Source of the DNA: Hydrangea macrophylla | Lineage: Eukaryota; Streptophyta; Magnoliopsida; Cornales; Hydrangeaceae | Assembly: GCA_033977485.1 (NCBI GenBank) | Contig: CM066988.1 | Coordinates: 31,864,001-31,928,000, forward strand | Direction of reading: 5' to 3' | Length of the DNA stretch: 64,000 nucleotides | Shown here: positions 1-12,439 of the stretch, one piece after another | Layout: each line of letters opens with the position of its first letter | How positions within the stretch are numbered: position 1 is the stretch's first letter | Translations under genes and position numbers: made by a program | Notes under the pieces: model-generated | What the model saw: the letters and a program-made list of their open reading frames with translations, nothing else | Told to the model about the DNA's origin: nothing | Databases searched by the model: none

Positions 1-264
1 TATGTTTTCGTTATTTCTATTGAACTTGTTTAGTTTAACGGGTACTTGGGCATATGTTGTCTCTAGGCCTATTGTGATCATGAGGACCACTCTAATATTG
101 TAACAGATAGACTTATTATATATTCAGTTTATTTACTATTCTTGTTGCTTGTAGTTGTACTAGTACTGTGTGGTGTAGACAATTAGTGACATTCACCCGT
201 CATTCCCTATGGACCTAAAAAGGAAATTTACTTTTCTCTATTTTTGTTGTTCCGGGGCATTACA
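1..264 (+). repeat. 3' end of a Tekay/Del-type gypsy LTR
   Basis: The segment ends TTCCGGGGCATTACA and shares long stretches (GGTACTTGGGCATATGTTG near 43, GTGACATTCACC then CATTCCCTATGGACC near 187-213) with the 3' end of the solo LTR that stops at 49713. Plant Tekay-type LTRs typically begin TGTAACACCC/TGTAATACCC and end GGGGTGTTACA. The 5' part lies outside the window. No coding potential is seen. Confidence 0.65.
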
Positions 265-1383
265 TCAATGGCTAACAAGTCGGGTGGACGTGTGACGGTT
301 AGAGTTCCTAGTCCGCCTCTCGTTGTTGAAGACGTCCAGTGATGCATATGCATTATTGAAGACGTCCAATGTACCGTTGACGATTACGTTCGACTAGTGC
401 CCTAATGTATTCTCACCGTGTAGAAGACCAGTGAGGGTATACACATAGTAGAAGACGTCCGATGTGCCACTTCCATCGTTTACAGATGGGATGCACCTTG
501 TTGATGACCGATAACCTATCAAGAGATCGTGTGAAGTAGGACACCACCGGGTAAACGACTTGTATGGCCTGCTAGCTTAGTTATGTGGTATCGACGTATG
601 GATATTAGATTGGTACTATTGTATCGACATATGGATACAGATGAGAATAAGAAAATGGATACGAGCATGAATATAGATAGAAGTATGAATAGAATAGATG
701 ATGGTTTAGTCGTGGATTCAGCGTCCTGGCAAGAGAATAGATGTATGGGGTGAATGCATGGGTTGCATGCATGGATTTGGTGAATAGCATGAGGAGATAG
801 TATACCATGATAATTATCTTTGTCTTTATTCACATGTTTCCTGTTAGCATTAAGTTAATGTTTAATGAGACCTCTGCTATGTCCGTGAGTGATGTCACTG
901 ATAAGAGATTAACCGCATTTTAAGATGTTGAACTATAACAGTGAGGAGTGTGGTTGATGTACTCACTTAGCTTTGTATTCAAAGCTGATGGCGTTTATGC
1001 CCTGGACATTCCAATGTCTAAAGCTTTGCATGTATTGAGGACGAAAAACTGATGTTCCACCGGACTTGGAGCTGAAAGCTTAAAGACGAAGACGTGCCGC
1101 TTTGTAATAATTAGTTTGTATATTTGTTGTACTTCTGTTTATATTGTTATAGGCTTCAGACTATAAGCAAGCTATTGTAATAGTTTTAGTAGCTAGACTG
1201 CGACCTGTGAGTTTCTGCTGCAGCCTCTGATTATGTTAATAAGATATGTTCTATGAATAGCATCCTTATTATTGTTGTGTTTGTTGGTTTGAGTAGATGA
1301 CAATACAGTTATTCACTAGTCAGAAACCTACGGGACCAAAAATGAATTTTTTTTCTTTATTTTTACTTCTTCTGGGCGTGACA
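265..1383 (+). repeat. Second, degenerate Tekay-type LTR 3' portion
   Basis: It ends in CTGGGCGTGACA at 1383. Between 960 and 1025 it matches the solo-LTR segment at 49220-49290 (ACTCACT..AGCT, then a GCCTGGAC-like block). At 325-465 a short motif, GAAGACGTCC, recurs at least three times in irregular tandem. The two ends (264 and 1383) indicate two separate LTR copies, one nested in or abutting the other. Open frames at 519-833 are A+T-rich chance frames. Confidence 0.5.
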
Positions 1384-2850
1384 ATAACATTACTCGAATT
1401 TTATTTTGCCCCCTGTATTATTAATTGAAACACTTGAATGCATTAATTTGTAAGAGTGTATCATTAGTAATGGGCAATTGTTAATAACATCCAAAACGAA
1501 ATGACAAAAGGGATATGTCTAAGAATCACGTGCCTCAAAAATACAAACATGTATCTACATGCATATAATATTAGAGGGTCCAAAATAAAACTTTGGTGTA
1601 ATTATACGATATTTAAATATGTTTAGCCCTTTTTTTCTTCTTTTTTTTTTCCTTGAGACATTTGCCCTCCATGTGTTTAATGATGTCATTTTTTTCTTCA
1701 AAAATACCGTCATTGATAGTTCTTAAATGATATAATTAAGAGTAATAATTAATTAACACCGTCATTACGAAATTGAGTGCCTTAAGTGTTATAATTAAGA
1801 GTAATGCTATGTTTCCTAAATCTCCATCCTAAATGATATGGTTGTGGGACTACTGTGGGGTCAATTCAACATCTTCCAATCAAAATCAAGTGGTCACACT
1901 GCTACATCATTTAGGATGCATGAGAATTTTAAGATAGGAATTTGAGAAGCACGACATTACTCTATACTTAATAAAACACGATGCAAAATAAAATTTTAGT
2001 GTAATTATAGAATTCTACAGTAGCTTTAATAAAAATTTTGTCCATATAAGTCCAAAATTCAAAGGAGCCACGTTAACAATTGTTTATATAGCAAATTTCA
2101 ATGAATTATCCCCATTGCTATTGACTTGTGTAACAGTAACATTGCAATTATGAATTGGGAGAGCAAATTTATTCTCTTAATTATGTGTTGTTTACTCTAT
2201 ATATACCATGACACCTACACACATAGTCACTAAGAGGCTGTAAGGAAAAACTTATGCTTTCGTAGTTGCGATAGCTTTTATCATAATATATTATAACCAA
2301 AATTAACTGTGATAGTCATAGATTTGGATAATATATATGCAAAAGTGGTTATTGTGGCACAATTGATTACATAAATTTTTATTAAATTGTCAAAAGTTTT
2401 AATAGTTGTACTATATTTAATTACAATGAAAATCACTTAATTTTCATTGAAAAACGATTTCTATGATACAACTACCAAAGCATTTGAGAATTAAATTTAG
2501 GAATCAATTGCTAGAAACCTAAATTTAAGAACGATACCATTAGTTTAATTCTAACACAACTTTTCAACTGGCACGTGCCATATACTACCTAAGCTTAGTC
2601 TGGCCTCTATGTAGTTTTTTAAAAGTGGCTTATGAAATTTATTATTGAGTTGTTTGATAATTTTTTTTTCTAGTGGAGGGATTGAAGGTTTACTCCCTTT
2701 AGGGAGACCATTTGCTTACCCCCTATTTGTTCTTCAGTTGGAATGAGTGACTCTTGTTGGATTTTGCAGTGGGCCACTGTGGGGTTTTAGGGTGGGGTTG
2801 GGTTAAGGGGGTGTGTGTGTCCGTCATAACCCAAGTAAGTATAAAAATAA
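1384..2850. other. AT-rich intergenic DNA
   Basis: No coding frame of substance and no RNA gene was recognised here. The stretch contains one short inverted-repeat element (1798-1963) and homopolymer T tracts. Confidence 0.5.
1798..1963. mobile_element. Small MITE with imperfect terminal inverted repeats
   Basis: The ends AGAGTAATG (1798-1806) and CATTACTCT (1955-1963) are perfect reverse complements. The pairing continues inward imperfectly, with ATCCTAAATGAT near 1827 facing ATCATTTAGGAT near 1907. At about 166 bp without coding capacity it is a MITE. Superfamily is unresolved because the target duplication is ambiguous. Confidence 0.6.
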
Positions 2851-3146
2851 TACTCCCTCCGTCCGATAATAAGTGTTCACATTTCCTTTTTTGGATGTCC
2901 CACAATAAGTGTCCACTTTCCTAAATTGGCATATAACTTTTACTTACTTTCCAAAACTACCCTTATAATAAAGACAAAGTAGTATTTATTTGTGGCCTCA
3001 AAACAAACAAAAAGTCAAACACCCATCACATCTAAGGGCAAAATTGGAAAGTGACCCTTTAATGAACCAAAAAAATTAAAACAATACAACTTTCTTAAAC
3101 AATGTGCAAAATAGAAGTGGACACTTATTATGGGACGGAGAGAGTA
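2851..3146. mobile_element. Stowaway-like (Tc1/mariner) MITE upstream of FNR
   Basis: Starts TA-CTCCCTCCGTCC and ends GGGACGGAGAGAG-TA, the signature termini of plant Stowaway/mariner MITEs with a TA target duplication. It is about 296 bp and non-coding. It lies roughly 590 bp upstream of the FNR start codon, so it could influence the promoter. Subterminal repeats (AAGTGT-CAC and GTGGACACTTATTATG) also pair. Confidence 0.85.
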
Positions 3147-3436
3147 AAAAAATTTCTCTTTCAAGCACAAAATATAAAAAATAATAATGATAGACATACA
3201 AACTTTTGCACACGACACAATCTTGACTATTGATTTTAGTAGGTTCCATATACTCATGCGTGGGACTCAAGTAGAATCTACGAGATCTTTTGTGCGATAT
3301 ACAAAAGTGTGTGTATCATTACTCATATAAAAAATTAAAACAAAAATAACTTGTGTTGCGTCCGAGCTTTCTTCTCACCACGGGCTATGGGCCAAGCTAA
3401 TTTAAGTTAAAATTGCTTCCTTCTTCAACTGGAGTA

Positions 3437-3481
3437 CTATATAATATAATAATAATAATAATATAATATATATATATATAC
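3437..3481. repeat. (TA/TAA)n microsatellite in the FNR promoter
   Basis: A run of TAATAATAATAA followed by TATATATATA, about 45 bp, lying about 150 bp before the proposed TATA box. Confidence 0.8.
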
Positions 3482-3627
3482 TATAGTACTACCCGAAAGA
3501 GAGCACAGAGCATCTCTGAGAGGAGCTAAGCTACACTTGTCCTTTGCACCTGCCCAAAGGCTAACATCCCCCAAGCACTCCACCAACTCTTCGCATGAGC
3601 AAACAATCCCCCCACCCCTACCCACCC

Positions 3628-3634
3628 TATATAG
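3628..3634 (+). promoter_or_regulatory. Putative TATA box of FNR
   Basis: TATATAG is followed by a C/T-rich stretch from about 3650 to 3720 that resembles a plant 5' UTR. The start codon is about 100 bp downstream, so transcription would begin around 3660. No other TATA-like site lies at a sensible distance, apart from the AT microsatellite. Confidence 0.5.
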
Positions 3635-3732
3635 ACACCCTCTAAATTTCTCACTCTTCACTGCCAACTTCTCTCCCTAAACAAGCAGTAATCTATACCC
3701 TCTCATCTGATTCCTTTTTTTTTGATCCGATC

Positions 3733-6700
3733 ATGGCTCATTTGGCAGTCTCTCAGGTAATTTGACTCTTTGAAATTCGCATTTCATTAGCTTTCATTTT
3801 CCTGATGGCGATTGATCTGGATTTTTTTGCTGTTCGAGTTTGATTAATTTTGAATTTGTTTAACTAATTACGAGAAATTAGTCTGATACACACTCCGAAT
3901 TTGCTTGCAGTTCTCTTTAACTGCCCCTTTCAACAGCGACTCGTTGATTAGGAGATCAGCGTTTAAGGTTATTAATCACTTCTAAACTTTGACCTCTTGT
4001 ATTTGTTGTTCGATTGGTTACTTCTGTACTTGTGTTTGTTATTTAGTACTCCCCCGTTCCATTTTATGTATACCTTTTTAGAAATTTAACTATTTAAGGG
4101 GACAAAAATAATCTACACCTAGCTTCCACAATTGCCCATAATTATTGCATTTTTTTTTGTTTTGTTTTGTTTTAGTCAAGGAAGGGTAGTTTGGAAAACT
4201 AAGTAAAATTTGCATACTAATTTAGGAAAGTAGATAACAATTTTGGGACATACCAAAAATGAAAGAGGACACATAAAATGTGACGGAGGGAGTACCATTT
4301 TATTTTATTTTATTATTATTATATTTTTACTTGGGCTGCCGTTTTTTTGTTCATTTTTACTGAGAAGTTTGTAAGTTTGAGCTATCTTTTAATTTCCATT
4401 TTTTCTTTACATAATCTACTTTTAAGAGTTTGGTTTACATTTCTAAGTACTTCCCAAATGCCAACCCAATGTCTCTTGGTTTTCATTTGTACTCATCATC
4501 TCATGGGTTTATATGTTGTTTTTTTTTTTTTTTTTTTTGACTTATTTAGTTTGAGTGATGGGATTTGGGGATAATTTGTTGAAATTTAATTGGTCCAACC
4601 AAAAAGAAAATTGTGGAATCGAAAAGGAATCAATTGTTTGACAACAACTTTCTGAATTTGCATTTGTGTAAGATATCTTGTATATTGTTAGTCATGGTCG
4701 TTAGAAATACCTCTTTTCACTCTTTTTTAGTGGAGTCAGTATTCTGTTGGTGAGTTCTCCGTTCTCGGATTTTCAAGGATGAGTTCTCCAACTTCATTCA
4801 AAGGGAAGTTGAGACAGTTTATTTAGATTTATTCGAATTGTCATTATAGAAATAGTAGAAAGCATTGTATCTTGCATGTGGGTGGTGGTTAATGAGACAA
4901 CCGACACTTTGTTATTGCTCCGTTTGCTTTTGTTTGTTTTTGTTGCTTTCATGTTACCATTTCACTGTCATACTTGATCTATTTCACTGTTATAAGGTGA
5001 AAGCATTTTCTGGAAATTTTTTTACATCAAAACAAATAGATTATAAGTAAAGTAAAAATTTTGAAATCTTGAACATCAAAAAGAAAACCTATTCAACTTA
5101 AATCCATAAAGGTACAGGATGATCTATTAGTACTTGGACCTAGGTTTCACAGCCTTCTATACTTCCACAACAAATGAATGGTGTTATGGCCTTAAGACCA
5201 AGTGGTATCCAACAGCCACTTAAGACAGACAAATGAAGTGAACGAGCCATTGGGTCCAGGGATGGGCCTAATTAAAGTCTGAGGTGGACCAGGGCCATTG
5301 GCCACTCCTATTTTTTGGATGGTACCTTTTATTCTCACAAAATCTCATAATATCTTAAAATTAAAATACATTTGAAAATTTATAGTTGGCCGTCAAGTCT
5401 TAACTTAAAATCCCCTACTAAAAGAATTTTGTATTTTGTTTCGACTCCCCAGCTGTTTTGTTGGATCCCCTGTTTTAAGTCTCACTAATGGCTTAACAAG
5501 GATGGGTCGGAGGGGTATTATAACTTCCACACAAACTGTATACTATTTGGTGAGATTTCTTTATATTCTCTTTTTTGGTAAAACTATCTTGACAGTCTAT
5601 TGATGAATGGATAGCTATGTCAAAATAAGGTAACCCCCTGCTTCTCTCTAGCAAACAAAAAATAGAAGCGATCGACGCCTCTGGTTTTTATACAAGAAAA
5701 CTGCTCTTATGTTGAGAGAGGAGTCCGCTATGAACTGATGAAAAACTTTACCACCTAATTTTGTAGCAATGCTTATTCTTTGATCTCATTGATCTGGGAG
5801 GTACTGCATATTTCAATATTTGTTGCTCCTCATTTGCGGAAATGCCTTTTGAACCAATTGTGTAAAGCAAAAAACAAGTGAAAAATAAAATAAAGAAGAA
5901 CAATCATTTAGAACAGATACTGATTAACCTATACAAAATAGGGCTGCGTCCACTGGTTTGAAGACTATTCTCAAATTAATAAATGAATAATCATGTGGGT
6001 GGTGAGAGAACATTCCCAAAGTTCCAATGTTGTGCTATGTCAATGTTATGAGATAACAATTCAAAATCATGATACGTGATTTTTGAATGCTTATTTGATT
6101 TAGTGTACTTCAATGTTGTGCTATGTCAATGTTATTCAAGAATATTATGTCAATGTATCGAACTAAATGTAGAACTCTCTTTGCATACATCTTGTCACGG
6201 GACTCAAGGCAAGTGGCAATTGAAACTTTAACTATCACGTGGTTCTTACCCTAAATGCTTTTGAGTTTTGAATAAAGGTTTATTGTTATAATAATGTATC
6301 GTATGCTAGAATATCTATAAAGTTGAAGAAACTTGGAGTAGTAACGGCTAACCACAATGTATCATTATTTTATTGATTTGGTTAGAACCCCTTGTATCAT
6401 GATTTTGAAATTTATTGGGCTAGAACCCACTTTAAACAGATCCAGATGATGGATCTACCATATCATGTTAATATTCTAGAAGGTTTTTTTTTGTGAAGTC
6501 AAAAGAATCTGATTGAACATCTCATTCTTCCAGTACGCATGTCTACATTGTTCTTCTGCTTAGCAATCGAATCTGTTTGGATGTATTGTAGCTTTGAATT
6601 TTGAATAACATGTTACCGAAGTTGCATGAAATTTTAAGGTCGATATATATATATCATCATGAGCATAGTTGTCAAATTGAGATTCTTATCGTGAATCGAA

Positions 6701-9700
6701 ATGATAAAAGTGAATCGGGATTTGCGAACCGTGAATCGTGAATTTGGTAACAAATAAAAAAAAACTATGAAATTGGTTTAAAAAATGTGTAGAATAAAAA
6801 GTAGTAGAAAAGAGCAATCAAATAATGATAATTGTTATAAGAGTTTGGACCACCTTTAAAAAAAATAAAAATAAAATCACTAGTCTTGCATATTGTATTT
6901 GGTCTATTACATTTCTTTCTTTTGATAAGAGTGTATTATATATGTTTTAACTTATAAACAATACTATTATATATGTTATAATATTATAATAGGTTTGGGG
7001 CCACATATAATTTTTTTCTAAAAATAAATAAACCAAAACAAGGGAAAAAATTTGTTAGAATGTTTATCGCATATCGTATCGTACGATACCCATACGATTC
7101 AACGATATGCCCTACAATATACGATTAATGAAGACCAGCTGTATCGAATTGAATCGTACACTATGTATCGCGTATCGTACGATTTTGACAACTGAGATCA
7201 TGAGCATTATTATTAGTATCTGAAACTTTCTCTTGAATTCAGGGGTTTCTCCTCCTTTGTTTTCGAAACAACTGTATTCAAATGTTATGGAGTTATTTTT
7301 GGTTACAAATTATTTCGGGTTTACTTGTCAAAGGAAATAAAGTTTTACCTGTATTTTTTTTTGGCTATAATTTAGAGCCCCTTTTTGGTATCTTTCAAAA
7401 TAGTTGCTTTTAGGAGTTAGACATATTTTAGAAAAGCTACAAATTGAATAAGAGAATTTTTAAAAAAGCTACAAATATATATATATATATATATATATTT
7501 TGTAAATAAATAAAAGCCACAAATTGAAGCTTTTAAAAAAAATCTGTTTTTTAGATTTAAGGAGGAATAAGATTTCTAAACTGGTCACATTTTTTTAAGA
7601 AATTACTTATGAGTGATTGTTATCCCCGTAAAAGCTATCCCGAATGGCCTCTTAGTACTGGATGAAATTGTGTTGCAGACACACGATATAAGTTTTCATG
7701 CCAAATCGTGGATGCCATTGGACTTGAAGTTAAAGAAAGCACAGTCAAGAAAGCAGTACATGGTGTGCATGTCAGTTCAACAAACTACCAAATCCAAGGT
7801 TGCAGTCTCACCTTTGACACTTGAAGATGCCAAAGAGCCTCCACTAAATTTACACAAACCCAAGGAACCTTATACAGCAACCATTGTTTCTGTTGAGAGG
7901 GTCGTGGGTCCCAAAGCTCCTGGAGAGACTTGTCATATTGTGATTGATCATGGTGGCAATGTTCCCTACTGGGAAGGACAGAGTTATGGTATAATTCCAC
8001 CTGTAAGTCATTCTCTCTTTGTTCTGCTTTACCTTGCTTATTGTCTATGAGCACAGACACTACATTTAGGCTGCTACCCATGTCGGCACATACACCACTT
8101 GGACGTGACCGCATACGTTTCTGGCACACACAGAAACCTGTCTGGTACTTTTTTGTACACTTCTTTAAATTGGACACGCATGGACACCCAACAGGAACAC
8201 GACCGACACTTCCTATCACATTTGAGACATGTCATGGGTGCTCTTTTACAAATGTTTGAAAATTTTAGGGTGCAGGTAATGAATGGGGCTTTACTTAGAA
8301 AGTTAGAAGTTTCCAAACTTTTAAAAGTTACATTGTTGCATGAATGATAAATATGATTCGGTAATTGGTGACTTCACTAATGATGTTTGGGCCTTTGTAG
8401 TACAATTTATTAGTAGTACATCCTGATTAAACAAAAATAAAAATTTTTATTTTTTTATTTTGTATTAAGACCTAGCCTTGTCTGGAGCTTCATTATTAGG
8501 ATTTGTTGTGGCTCCGTGTCCGTGTCCTCTCGTTTAGTGTCACATGTTCTTATTTCTGCTGCTACATAGCATATTGAGTAAAAAATCTTCTGCTTTCAGC
8601 TGATGACTTCTTAAGCTAAACTCCTTGTGACCATTCATTTTTTGTCATAGTGAACAAGCATCCTTAGTTTCCCTTTCTACTCCCTTGCTTGTGGATCTCT
8701 ACTGGTATGAGATCTGCTTCCAATTAGATAATCATGTAATTACTCGGACCAGTGGTTGGTGAAATACTGTAGTTTAGGCTAACAAGCGTAGAATGTGTGT
8801 TCGAGTTTGAGAACCACCACTTTATTAAAAGTAGTGCCAAAGGTGGGATTGTCTCCAGTCTAGCGCTCCCTACACCTTGTGTAACTGTGATCACCCAAGA
8901 GGTTATGAGCCTTCATGTAATTGCCGAATAACTGTCCCGGTAAATTGTACTTTGCGCTGTTAAACTATACAACAGTTTCCAGTTTGGTCTCATCTTTCAG
9001 TTGTAGGAATTTGGTCCCTTAATTTTTAGGCAAGTTCCGCCTTAAAAAGTGACAGAATATCGTAATGTGCTGCTACGTGGTGCAATGTCAACCATCCACA
9101 TGACGAGTTTCCATCACTTTCTTAGACAATTGTTGATAGAAGGTTGACATTGCAATTGGCCTGAAACTTTAAAGGACTAAATTGCTACAATTGAAAATTG
9201 AGGGTCCAAATTGACAATTGGTGTATAGTTCAAGGGTGTGAAATGCATTTTACTCTAATTGTCCAAGAAAAAAGGTCTCATTACCTGGTGCTGAGTGCAG
9301 ATTGACTTAACCTTTGGCATTGATCAAAGTGGCTCTCAAAATCGCACCTTTGATATCTCACTTGTCCTTCCATGCTCTTACTATGCACTAAACAATGGCC
9401 CCTAATCTTGGTCACTATCTGCTGTACTTTATTAATACAAAGACTCTCTCCCCTACTGTCATTGTCAATGATGACGACCATAGTTTTATTGGATCCTAGT
9501 TAATATTAAGGATAAACTAGGATTTAGTCCAATATGCTATACTTTTCTAGAAATAGGTCATTCTCATAAGTAAATGTAGAAATTAGTCCCTCACCATTTT
9601 TTAGGACGAAAATACCCACAATTATCTAGATACATAATACTGATGTGGTAGTTGAATTTGAGATATTAATTATAAGATAATAATGGTCCCTAAAATCAAG

Positions 9701-11964
9701 GCGTTTTGATTAATTTTCTCAGCAATCATTTTGGTTGATATTCTTTCACGTTTATATGCAGTTATAATTTACAGTGTGTTATTAACATGCTCATAGTTTG
9801 CATATACTCACCATTCATTCCTGCAAGGCTGCAACTGCAAACCGCATCAGTGGAGTTCTGTGATTTGATCTTGGAGTTCGTTTAAAGGTGAGAAATTTCT
9901 CATTATTAAGTGAGAAATTGTACATGAGAAATTTCTCACCTTTAAATGAACTCCAAGATGAAATCTCAGAATTCCATTGATGCAGTTTCGCAGATGCAGG
10001 AACGAATGGTGATTATATTCGGACTCTGAGCATGTCACTAACACACTGTACATTATAGCTATATCTAGCATTCAAACGTGAAAGACTATCAACCAAAACG
10101 GTTGTTGAGAAAAATAAGGAGAACGCCTTGATTTTAGAGACCATTAATATCTCAAATTCAGTTATCATACATGTATTATGTATCTATATAACACGCTTAT
10201 CCTTTAAAATTAGGGGTATTTTAGCCCATAGATCATTAACAATTTGGGTGTAAAGGACTAATTCTTAATTTAAATAGGTGATGATGGATCAATATATGCA
10301 CTAAGTTTCTCAGTTGACTAAATCCTATTTGAATGTGTGGTGAGGGACTAAATCCTATTTTCTATAATGTTAAAACATGCATAACATGTGCACAAATTTT
10401 TTGGTCTGAAGCTTGCGACTCCAAGGAACGTACACGAGAAAATAAATATACATATATTTTCTTTTCTTTTCTTTCCTTCATTTATTTATCTTCGCATGCT
10501 TGGTATAATATTGGTCGCCGTAACTTTTGTGAATCCTGTTTCTTTGCTGTGCAGGGGGAAAACCCAAAGAAACCAGGGACTCCCAACAACGTTCGTCTTT
10601 ACTCAATTGCATCCACCAGATACGGTGACTCATTTGATGGCCAGACAGCCAGTTTCTGCGTTCGTCGTGCTGTTTATTACGATCCCGAGACAGGAAAAGA
10701 GGACCCTTCAAAGAATGGTATATGTAGTAATTTCTTGTGCGACTCGAAACCTGGAGACAAAGTTAAGGTCACAGGTAGGGCCTTACTTTTTGAAAAATGT
10801 ACATAATCAACTTATGCTATTCCTTAAATACATGGAAGTGAACCATATTTATTTCTTGCAGCCATAGTTGTGAAATCGGGATTCATATCATGAATCAAAA
10901 TGATACAAGTGAATCGAATCGAGATTCGCAAATCGTTAACAAAACTTGCAACTAGTTACAATATTGTCCCTTGCATGTTGTTTCATCTGCTAAAGATATA
11001 TCGAATAGTTGTTCCATGACTTAAATTATTTTTTTTATAGTCTTGCATACATTTTGTGGCATATTTGCGACTTAGATATTTTGCAATTAATGCTTTTGGT
11101 ACCCTTGGCTTGAGAAAGAGAAGTCACCAGTACAATTTCGAGTAATATAATTGAGTTCATGGGCTGGGAATAATGTGATGATTATGCGGGATAAGCTACA
11201 TGCTAAGTCTAAATTGTCCTTGCCCAAGAGACTGTCAAGTTTGCCAGATTTCTTGCAAGTATTGCCAAGTCTAAAGTTCTTTTGCCTTGTGATTTTTCTC
11301 TTGCCTTGACCTGAACAACTTGGTAATTAGCCCATCCAATAAGAGGTTCATCATATATTTGTATGTTATTAATGTTTGCAATGATCTAATTGGTTGATTT
11401 TTTTTTGGCAAAAACATAGACCCACTTCCCCTGAGGTATTAATTGAGCTACAACATTTTTTCAGGTCCTTCCGGCAAGATTATGCTTTTACCTGAAGATG
11501 ATCCGAATGCCACCCACATTATGATTGCTACAGGCACAGGGGTGGCTCCGTACAGAGGCTACCTCCGACGTATGTTCATGGAATCGGTTCCCACATTCAA
11601 GTTTGGTGGCTTGGCTTGGCTCTTCCTTGGGGTGGCCAACACTGATAGTCTACTCTACGACGATGAATTCACCAAGTACCTTCAGGACTACCCAGGTAAT
11701 TTCCGTTATGATCGGGCCCTTAGCCGAGAACAAAAGAACAAGACTGGAGGCAAGATGTATGTTCAGGATAAAATCGAAGAATACAGCGATGAGATATTCA
11801 AGCTTCTCGATACTGGGGCCCACATATATTTTTGTGGGCTTAAGGGGATGATGCCCGGGATCCAAGATACGCTGAAGAGGGTTGCAGAACAGAGAGGGGA
11901 GAGCTGGGAAGAGAAGCTCTCTCAACTCAAAAAGAATAAGCAATGGCATGTAGAAGTCTACTGA
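3733..11964 (+). CDS. RFNR: Ferredoxin-NADP+ reductase, root-type, plastid precursor (five exons)
   Basis: Flavoenzyme of non-green plastids that moves electrons between NADPH and ferredoxin, supplying reduced ferredoxin for nitrite and sulfite assimilation. I read coding exons 3733-3756, 3911-3967, 7679-8002, 10555-10774 and 11465-11964. All four introns are GT-AG, phases agree, and the sum is 1125 nt (374 codons plus stop), close to the usual 375-382. Residues 1 to about 60 are a Ser/Thr/Arg-rich transit peptide, ending near VCMSVQQ. FAD site RLYSIAST is at about 149-156, the CVRRAVYY block at 170-177, and the NADP loop GTGVAPYRG at 232-240. [10 protein letters not shown] and the terminal HVEVY are intact. 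The root form is favoured by the MAHLAVSQ start and the N-terminal sequence. Exon 1 has only eight codons. Introns 2 (3.7 kb) and 3 (2.6 kb) are swollen by transposon insertions. No frameshift or stop was seen. Confidence 0.93.
4047..4294. mobile_element. Stowaway-like MITE in FNR intron 2
   Basis: Begins TACTCCCCCGTTCC and ends GTGACGGAGGGAGTA, the same terminal type as the element upstream of the gene, with a TA duplication. It is about 248 bp and non-coding. Confidence 0.82.
4295..6666. other. Remainder of FNR intron 2, first part
   Basis: AT-rich intron sequence with a T21 tract near 4519-4538. The open frames at 4347-4574 and 4865-5050 are low-complexity and carry no recognised domain. 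No further element could be delimited. Confidence 0.45.
6667..7196. mobile_element. AGTTGTCAAA-ended MITE in FNR intron 2
   Basis: The left end AGTTGTCAAA (6667-6676) faces the right end TTTTGACAACT (7183-7193). The element is flanked by an 11-bp direct repeat ATCATGAGCAT (6656-6666 and 7197-7207), which looks like a target duplication. The interior is rich in GAATCG and ATCGTA motifs. A duplication of 9-11 bp would suit a Mutator-like origin, but the terminal repeat is short, so the superfamily is an inference. Confidence 0.7.
7475..7499. repeat. (AT)n microsatellite in FNR intron 2
   Basis: An uninterrupted AT run of about 24 bp, about 180 bp before exon 3. Confidence 0.85.
8003..9513. other. 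FNR intron 3, first part
   Basis: Non-coding intron. The open frames at 8041-8347 on both strands follow the GTGTCCGTGTCC-like sequence around 8040-8230 and 8515 and have no family resemblance. Decayed transposon sequence is possible, but I could not find ends. Confidence 0.4.
9514..10361. mobile_element. Long inverted-repeat (foldback) element in FNR intron 3
   Basis: The left terminus AACTAGGATTTAGTCC matches the reverse complement of GGACTAAATCCTATTTT at the right end. The two arms, each about 400 bp, stay complementary almost to the centre near 9920-9930. Examples are AAATCAAGGCGTT (about 9696) facing AACGCCTTGATTTT (about 10123), CAGTGTGTTA (about 9772) facing TAACACACTGTA (about 10040), and AGGTGAGAAATTTCTCA on both sides of the centre. 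Non-coding. Transcribed as intron RNA it would fold into a long imperfect hairpin. Confidence 0.85.
10862..11060 (+). mobile_element. Partial copy of the AGTTGTCAAA-type MITE in FNR intron 4
   Basis: It begins ATAGTTGTGAAATCGGGATT and then follows the intron 2 element closely: GAATCAAAATGATACAAGTGA here against GAATCGAAATGATAAAAGTGA there, and later AGTCTTGCATA in both. The right-hand end with its inverted repeat is missing, so it is 3'-truncated or diverged. Confidence 0.6.
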
Positions 11965-12302
11965 TATCGTCACAACCCTTGCTTGCTTGCTTGATAATGT
12001 CTCTGGCTTTAGTGATCAAATGGTGTTTATTTGGTGTTTGTTTCTATTCATTGTCATGTGAAACTTTGACTAGATTTTCTATTCATCTGTATAATTAGCT
12101 CTTTGCGGACGAATTTTTCACTTGATAAATTCAAATTCAGAACCCATTAGTGATTCTTGAGATTGTTATTGTTCAGCTCCGTACATTCCTCGCAGATTCA
12201 GCTGGAGAAACCGAATAAGCAAAACATAAACACACACCAAGAAACAATAAATATGTGTTCATTAGAGCAACGCGGAACAATTTCACTAGCGACAGCAGGT
12301 GA

Positions 12303-12305
<3 letters not shown>
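11965..12305 (+). other. FNR 3' UTR and downstream flank
   Basis: T-rich sequence directly after the stop, probably the 3' UTR. No canonical AATAAA lies within the first 200 bp, so the polyadenylation point is not placed. Nothing else was recognised. Confidence 0.4.

Positions 12306-12363
<58 letters not shown>
12306..12363. repeat. (GA)n microsatellite
   Basis: About 29 uninterrupted GA dinucleotides, about 340 bp beyond the FNR stop codon. Confidence 0.95.
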
Positions 12364-12365
<2 letters not shown>

Positions 12366-12439
12366 CATTACAAGCCTTGTTCCGTAGCCTCCACTAACAA
12401 GAGATTAAAGAATAAATTGAATGACAAAAAAGGAAATCC

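Noticed and set aside
519..833. Minus-strand frame of 104 codons
   Set aside because: Low-complexity frame in a decayed LTR without recognisable domains.
7785..8347. Open frames on both strands over FNR exon 3 and intron 3
   Set aside because: Shadows of exon 3 or chance frames in the intron; the plus-strand exon frame carries the family homology.
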